DNA of 64,000 nt from Frankia nepalensis (lineage in GTDB: Bacteria; Actinomycetota; Actinomycetes; Frankiales; Frankiaceae): NCBI RefSeq assembly GCF_016786325.1, contig NZ_JADWYU010000095.1:45261-109260 (forward strand), read 5' to 3'. A program made the position numbers and the translations under genes. Each line of letters opens with the position of its first letter. Within the stretch, counting starts at the first letter, position 1. Positions 61,137 to 64,000 of this stretch are shown one piece after another. Under the pieces are notes generated by a model. It searched no databases. It saw only the letters and a list, made by a program, of their open reading frames with translations, and was not told the DNA's origin.

Positions 61137-61982
61137 ATGCTACGTATCGCGGTACCTAACAAGGGCGCGCTCTCCGCCGCCTCCAGCCAGCTGCTCTGCG
61201 ACGCGGGGTACCGCGCGAAGCGCGAAGGCGCCGAGCTCGTCGTCGCCGACGTCGAGAACGACATCGAGTTCTTCTTCCTGCGGCCGCGGGACATCGCGGT
61301 CTACGTCGGCTCCGGTCGGCTCGACGTCGGGATCACCGGCCGGGATCTGCTGCAGGACAGCGGAGTCGCCGCGCAGGAACTGGTGGCGCTCGACTTCGGG
61401 CACTCGTCGTTCCGCTACGCCGCGCCGAAGGGCACCGTCACCGAGGTCGCCCAGCTGGACGGGATGCGGATCGCCACCTCGTTCCCCGGGCTCGTACGCG
61501 CCGACTTCGCCGCCCGCGGCCTGCGCGCCGAGGTCGTCACGCTCGACGGCGCCGTCGAGACGGCCGTGCGCCTCGGCGTCGCGGACGCCGTGGCCGACGT
61601 CGTCGAGACCGGCCGCACGCTGCGCGCCGCGGGTCTCGAGCTCGTCGGCGAGCCGGTGATGGGGTCACAGGCCATCATGATCGCCAAGCAGGGCCTGGAA
61701 CTCTCGGCTCCACACGAGAAGCTGCTGCGTCGCGTGCAGGGCGTGTTGGTCGCCCGCCAGTACGTGATGATGGACTACGACGCGCCGACGGCCGTGCTCG
61801 ACAAGGCGTGCGAGATCACCCCGGGATACGAGTCGCCGACGATCTCGCCCCTGCAGCGCGAGGGCTGGGTCGCCGTTCGGGCGATGGTGCCGAAGGACGA
61901 GGTCAACCGCACGATGGACGATCTGTGGGAGCTTGGCGCCCGCGGCATCCTCGTCTCCGGCATCCAGGCCTGCCGCCTCTGA
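61137..61982 (+). CDS. hisG: ATP phosphoribosyltransferase, long form
   Basis: A 281-residue first enzyme of histidine synthesis. LRIAVPNKGALSAASSQLL, RPRDIAVYVGSGRLDVGITG and the PRPP-binding DGAVETAVRLGVADAVADVV are characteristic. The C-terminal 75 residues (SPLQREGWVAVRAMVPKDEV to ILVSGIQACRL) are the ACT-like domain that gives histidine feedback in the long form. ATG 61137 has GGA eight bases upstream; ATG 61131 is two codons earlier. Confidence 0.95.
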   Translation: MLRIAVPNKGALSAASSQLLCDAGYRAKREGAELVVADVENDIEFFFLRPRDIAVYVGSGRLDVGITGRDLLQDSGVAAQELVALDFGHSSFRYAAPKGTVTEVAQLDGMRIATSFPGLVRADFAARGLRAEVVTLDGAVETAVRLGVADAVADVVETGRTLRAAGLELVGEPVMGSQAIMIAKQGLELSAPHEKLLRRVQGVLVARQYVMMDYDAPTAVLDKACEITPGYESPTISPLQREGWVAVRAMVPKDEVNRTMDDLWELGARGILVSGIQACRL

Positions 61983-62117
61983 CCGCCCGCGACCGCGGGA
62001 AAGGACTTCCGGTCGCGCGGGCTACCGGACGATACCCGAGCCGGCGAAACGGGGAGACCGCGGCTCGACGCCCCGTCCCCGCCCGAGCGCGAGCGTTCAG
62101 ATCTGGCTGTGGGACCG

Positions 62118-63110
62118 CTAGCGCACCACGCCCGAACCGGTGGACCGGGCATCCTCGTCCAGCTCCGCCGCCACCGGGTCAGGCGACGAGGTGACCTCCA
62201 GCCGCGGCGGTTGGATCTTCGGACGCGCCAGGTCCGCATAGGTGGTCTTGTACCTCTGGAGCACCTCAGCAAGATCTGCGTTGGCGATCTCGGTGTAGCT
62301 CTCGAAGAAGTGGATGTAGAAATCGACGCTACGCCGGTCCTGGTAGACCGTCGCGTCGAGCGTCTCGCTGATCACCAGGTCGTCATCAAAGATCGCAAAC
62401 CCGTGAATCGGCGGCAGTCCGAGCTGAGCCGTCGTCGGAACAACACGTACTGTTACATTGGGTAGCGCCGCAACCTGCTCAATTCGGTCCACCTGCGCCA
62501 GCATGTAACCAGGCGTGACGTACATGTTGTTAAGCAGGTTCTCCATCAGGACGAACTCGAACGACTTGGCCGGGTCGTAGAGCCGCTCCTGACGCTGCGC
62601 CCGCTGCGTGACCATCGCCGCGGTGTCGGCCCACCGCGACTGGTGCGAGCCGATGTCAATCGCGTGGTACGCATTGATCACCCGGCGGCTGTACTCACTG
62701 ATCTGCATAAGTCCAGGAACAGTGATCGGCTCGAAGTTGCGGATGTGGGTCGCTCGCACCTCCGCGTCCGCATAGTCCTGCTGGTTGAGCGGGCCACGAC
62801 GCGGGATCCGCACCTTCGTGTTCGAGGCGGTCTGGAGCTGGGTCGCCTGCTCCACCAAGGAGTGCAGCACGTCCTTCGAGCCGCCAAGAGCGAGAACGAT
62901 CTTCTCTACATCACGCGGACTGGGCCGCAACACGCCACGCTCGATCTTTGAGATCTTGGCCTGGCTCGCTCCGATGACCCGGCCCAAGGCCTCGCCCGTC
63001 ATGCCCTTGTTTCTGCGAAGTCCGGCCAACGCGCGGCCAAGCTCCTCGGCCAGGGACGAGGAGCCCGCCTCAACGCCAAGAGACGGACCGAGCCCCGCTT
63101 CGTCCGTCAC
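62118..63110 (-). CDS. XRE-family regulator with DUF5753 domain
   Basis: A 330-residue regulator. The helix-turn-helix at residues 20-75 has LRRNKGMTGEALGRVIGASQ and AKISKIERGVLRPSPRDVE. The DUF5753 domain follows with the typical FEPITVPGLMQISEYSRRVI, RAQRQERLYD and GYMLAQVDRIEQVAALPNVT. GGAGG is nine bases before GTG 63110. Regulators of this type in Streptomyces are paired with a small protein gene; here a 70-residue CGxxxCP protein gene lies 61 bases upstream in the same direction. Confidence 0.92.
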   Translation of the reverse strand: MTDEAGLGPSLGVEAGSSSLAEELGRALAGLRRNKGMTGEALGRVIGASQAKISKIERGVLRPSPRDVEKIVLALGGSKDVLHSLVEQATQLQTASNTKVRIPRRGPLNQQDYADAEVRATHIRNFEPITVPGLMQISEYSRRVINAYHAIDIGSHQSRWADTAAMVTQRAQRQERLYDPAKSFEFVLMENLLNNMYVTPGYMLAQVDRIEQVAALPNVTVRVVPTTAQLGLPPIHGFAIFDDDLVISETLDATVYQDRRSVDFYIHFFESYTEIANADLAEVLQRYKTTYADLARPKIQPPRLEVTSSPDPVAAELDEDARSTGSGVVR

Positions 63111-63171
63111 GACCTCAGACCTCCGCTCTCGAGAGAGCATCGCCGGGCTGGAAGCCCTCCAGTCCAGTCGA

Positions 63172-63384
63172 CTAGCGCGCATCCCAGTCTGGCAGGCTAC
63201 GCGCCGCCCGGATCAGCAGGTCACGCGGAATCTGCACCCTGGCCTCCCCCTCTGGCACTCCGTCGATGCTGCGCTGCGCCGGCACGACGTATCCCTGGAC
63301 CACCACCGACCCGTCGGGCGCCTCGAACACCCCAGGACAGGCGGAAGACCCACAGCTGACCTGCGCGAGCGGCACGAGCTCCAT
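63172..63384 (-). CDS. Small CGxxxCP protein paired with XRE regulator
   Basis: A 70-residue protein with LAQVSCGSSACPGVFEAPDG, then VVVQGYVVPAQ and a C-terminal amphipathic VQIPRDLLIRAARSL. I recognise this as a type of small actinobacterial protein that accompanies XRE-DUF5753 genes, but no function is known to me. The two Cys are spaced four apart and could bind metal or form a redox pair. A paralogue starts at 63840 on the other strand. Confidence 0.85.
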   Translation of the reverse strand: MELVPLAQVSCGSSACPGVFEAPDGSVVVQGYVVPAQRSIDGVPEGEARVQIPRDLLIRAARSLPDWDAR

Positions 63385-63839
63385 TGCTCCTACTTCCTCT
63401 CCGACGCTCCAACATCATATACCCGGCGCCGGACTATGACAGCCTGGATAATAAGGATCATTCGGGTTCGGTTTGATCGCCCCTTGCTCGGGAATACTAG
63501 ATGGCCGCCCGTCGGATGCCACTCGGGGAGCGGCCGCGCCGCGCAGCCCGGCGCCATCCGGCCCGGCCGATGCCCACAGGAACCACGAGTCACATCTCGA
63601 CGCCACGAAGGCCACACACCCCCGACTACCCGGGAACACGATCCACCTGTGGATGACTCACGATCGGCCGGCGCCCGGTCACCGTTGGTCCACGAAATCT
63701 TCCGGCAGATCCGACATTGGCATGTTCAAATCGATGAAGACTGCCCCGTCGGTCGATGGGCGATCCCCGACCAGCCGACGTCCTCCGACCGACGACGTGT
63801 ACATGGAGGCGCGGGGCACACACAGAGAGGCATGCCTCG
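63385..63839. promoter_or_regulatory. Divergent intergenic region between the two small CGxxxCP genes
   Basis: 455 bases without a credible gene. The first 80 bases are A/T-richer (around 63410-63475) and probably carry promoters; the XRE regulator would be expected to act here. Confidence 0.4.
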
Positions 63840-64000
63840 ATGCGACTGACTCCGCTCACCGCCATTTGCGGCACCGCAAGCTGTCCTCAGGTCTACGTCA
63901 CTGACCGAGACACGATTGTCGTTCAGGGCGCCTTGCTGGATGCGGAGGCGCTGGGTGTTCCGACCGCCACCGGTGAGGTCCTGGTCGAGATCCCCGGTGA
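63840..64000 (+). CDS. Small CGxxxCP protein, second copy, cut by window end
   Basis: The first 53 residues of a paralogue of the protein at 63172: LTAICGTASCPQVYVTDRDT, IVVQGALLDAEAL and GEVLVEIPG match its CGSSACP, VVVQG and ARVQIP blocks in order. ATG 63840 is preceded by GAGAGGC. The end lies outside the window. It is transcribed away from the first copy and its XRE regulator. Confidence 0.8.
   Translation, partial: MRLTPLTAICGTASCPQVYVTDRDTIVVQGALLDAEALGVPTATGEVLVEIPG

Overview
The window is about 64 kb of very GC-rich DNA with GTG, ATG and occasional TTG starts, GGAGG-type ribosome sites and many four-base start/stop overlaps (ATGA, GTGA, TTGA). Gene content (WhiB-like protein, BldG-type anti-anti-sigma factor, Tad pilus genes, two-gene Get3/ArsA pair, XRE-DUF5753 regulator) points to a filamentous actinomycete; a Frankia-like organism is my best guess, by inference only. 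Gene order matches, from memory, the M. tuberculosis stretch Rv3682 to Rv3609 and the Streptomyces wblA to bldG to topA region, so most of the window is conserved actinobacterial chromosome with local insertions.

Layout: (1) 0.2-21 kb: YqeY-like protein, class A penicillin-binding protein (PonA2 type), WblA/WhiB4, Get3/ArsA-like ATPase pair, DUF4177 protein, RidA-like protein, Nudix hydrolase, metallo-beta-lactamase-fold hydrolase, a 1244-residue cyclase/ATPase/TPR protein, Crp, a small membrane protein, endonuclease III, NudL, a cupredoxin lipoprotein, MarP protease and an EphE-like hydrolase. (2) 21-28 kb: Holin-X-like membrane protein, Fic-like protein and a compact Tad pilus set (TadA, a fused TadB-TadC, Flp-type pilin, two TadE-like pseudopilins). 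(3) 28-44 kb: a frame-broken Pro-rich membrane protein, MrfA/Hrq1-type helicase, bldG with its anti-sigma partner, membrane pyrophosphatase, topA, a transporter/thymidylate-kinase-like fusion and DNA polymerase III delta'. (4) 44-50 kb: accessory island with nitroreductase, two paralogous Gly-Trp peptides carrying lasso-type RiPP leaders, tRNA-Thr(CGU), an orphan OmpR-type regulator, RicT and a VioD-like flavin hydroxylase. (5) 50-64 kb: soluble pyrophosphatase, DacB, a zincin, a TilS-Hpt fusion, FtsH, FolE, HAD phosphatase, HisE, HisG, then an XRE-DUF5753 regulator flanked by two copies of a small CGxxxCP protein, the second cut by the window end.

The most promising new system is the pair of 55- and 50-residue precursor peptides at 45072 and 48344. 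Their leaders have the YxxPxLxxxGxFxxxTG pattern of lasso-peptide precursors, but their cores are almost pure Gly/Trp and lack the Asp/Glu needed for a lasso ring. The second sits directly upstream of an aromatic-ring flavin hydroxylase. Other striking features are a perfect CRP box upstream of the cyclase gene next to crp, an interleaved pair of 11-bp helices after bldG, a hairpin-rich interspersed repeat with a compensatory base change, a 125-bp tandem repeat growing from the folE stop codon, and seven genes that look leaderless (TAnnnT six or seven bases before the start codon).
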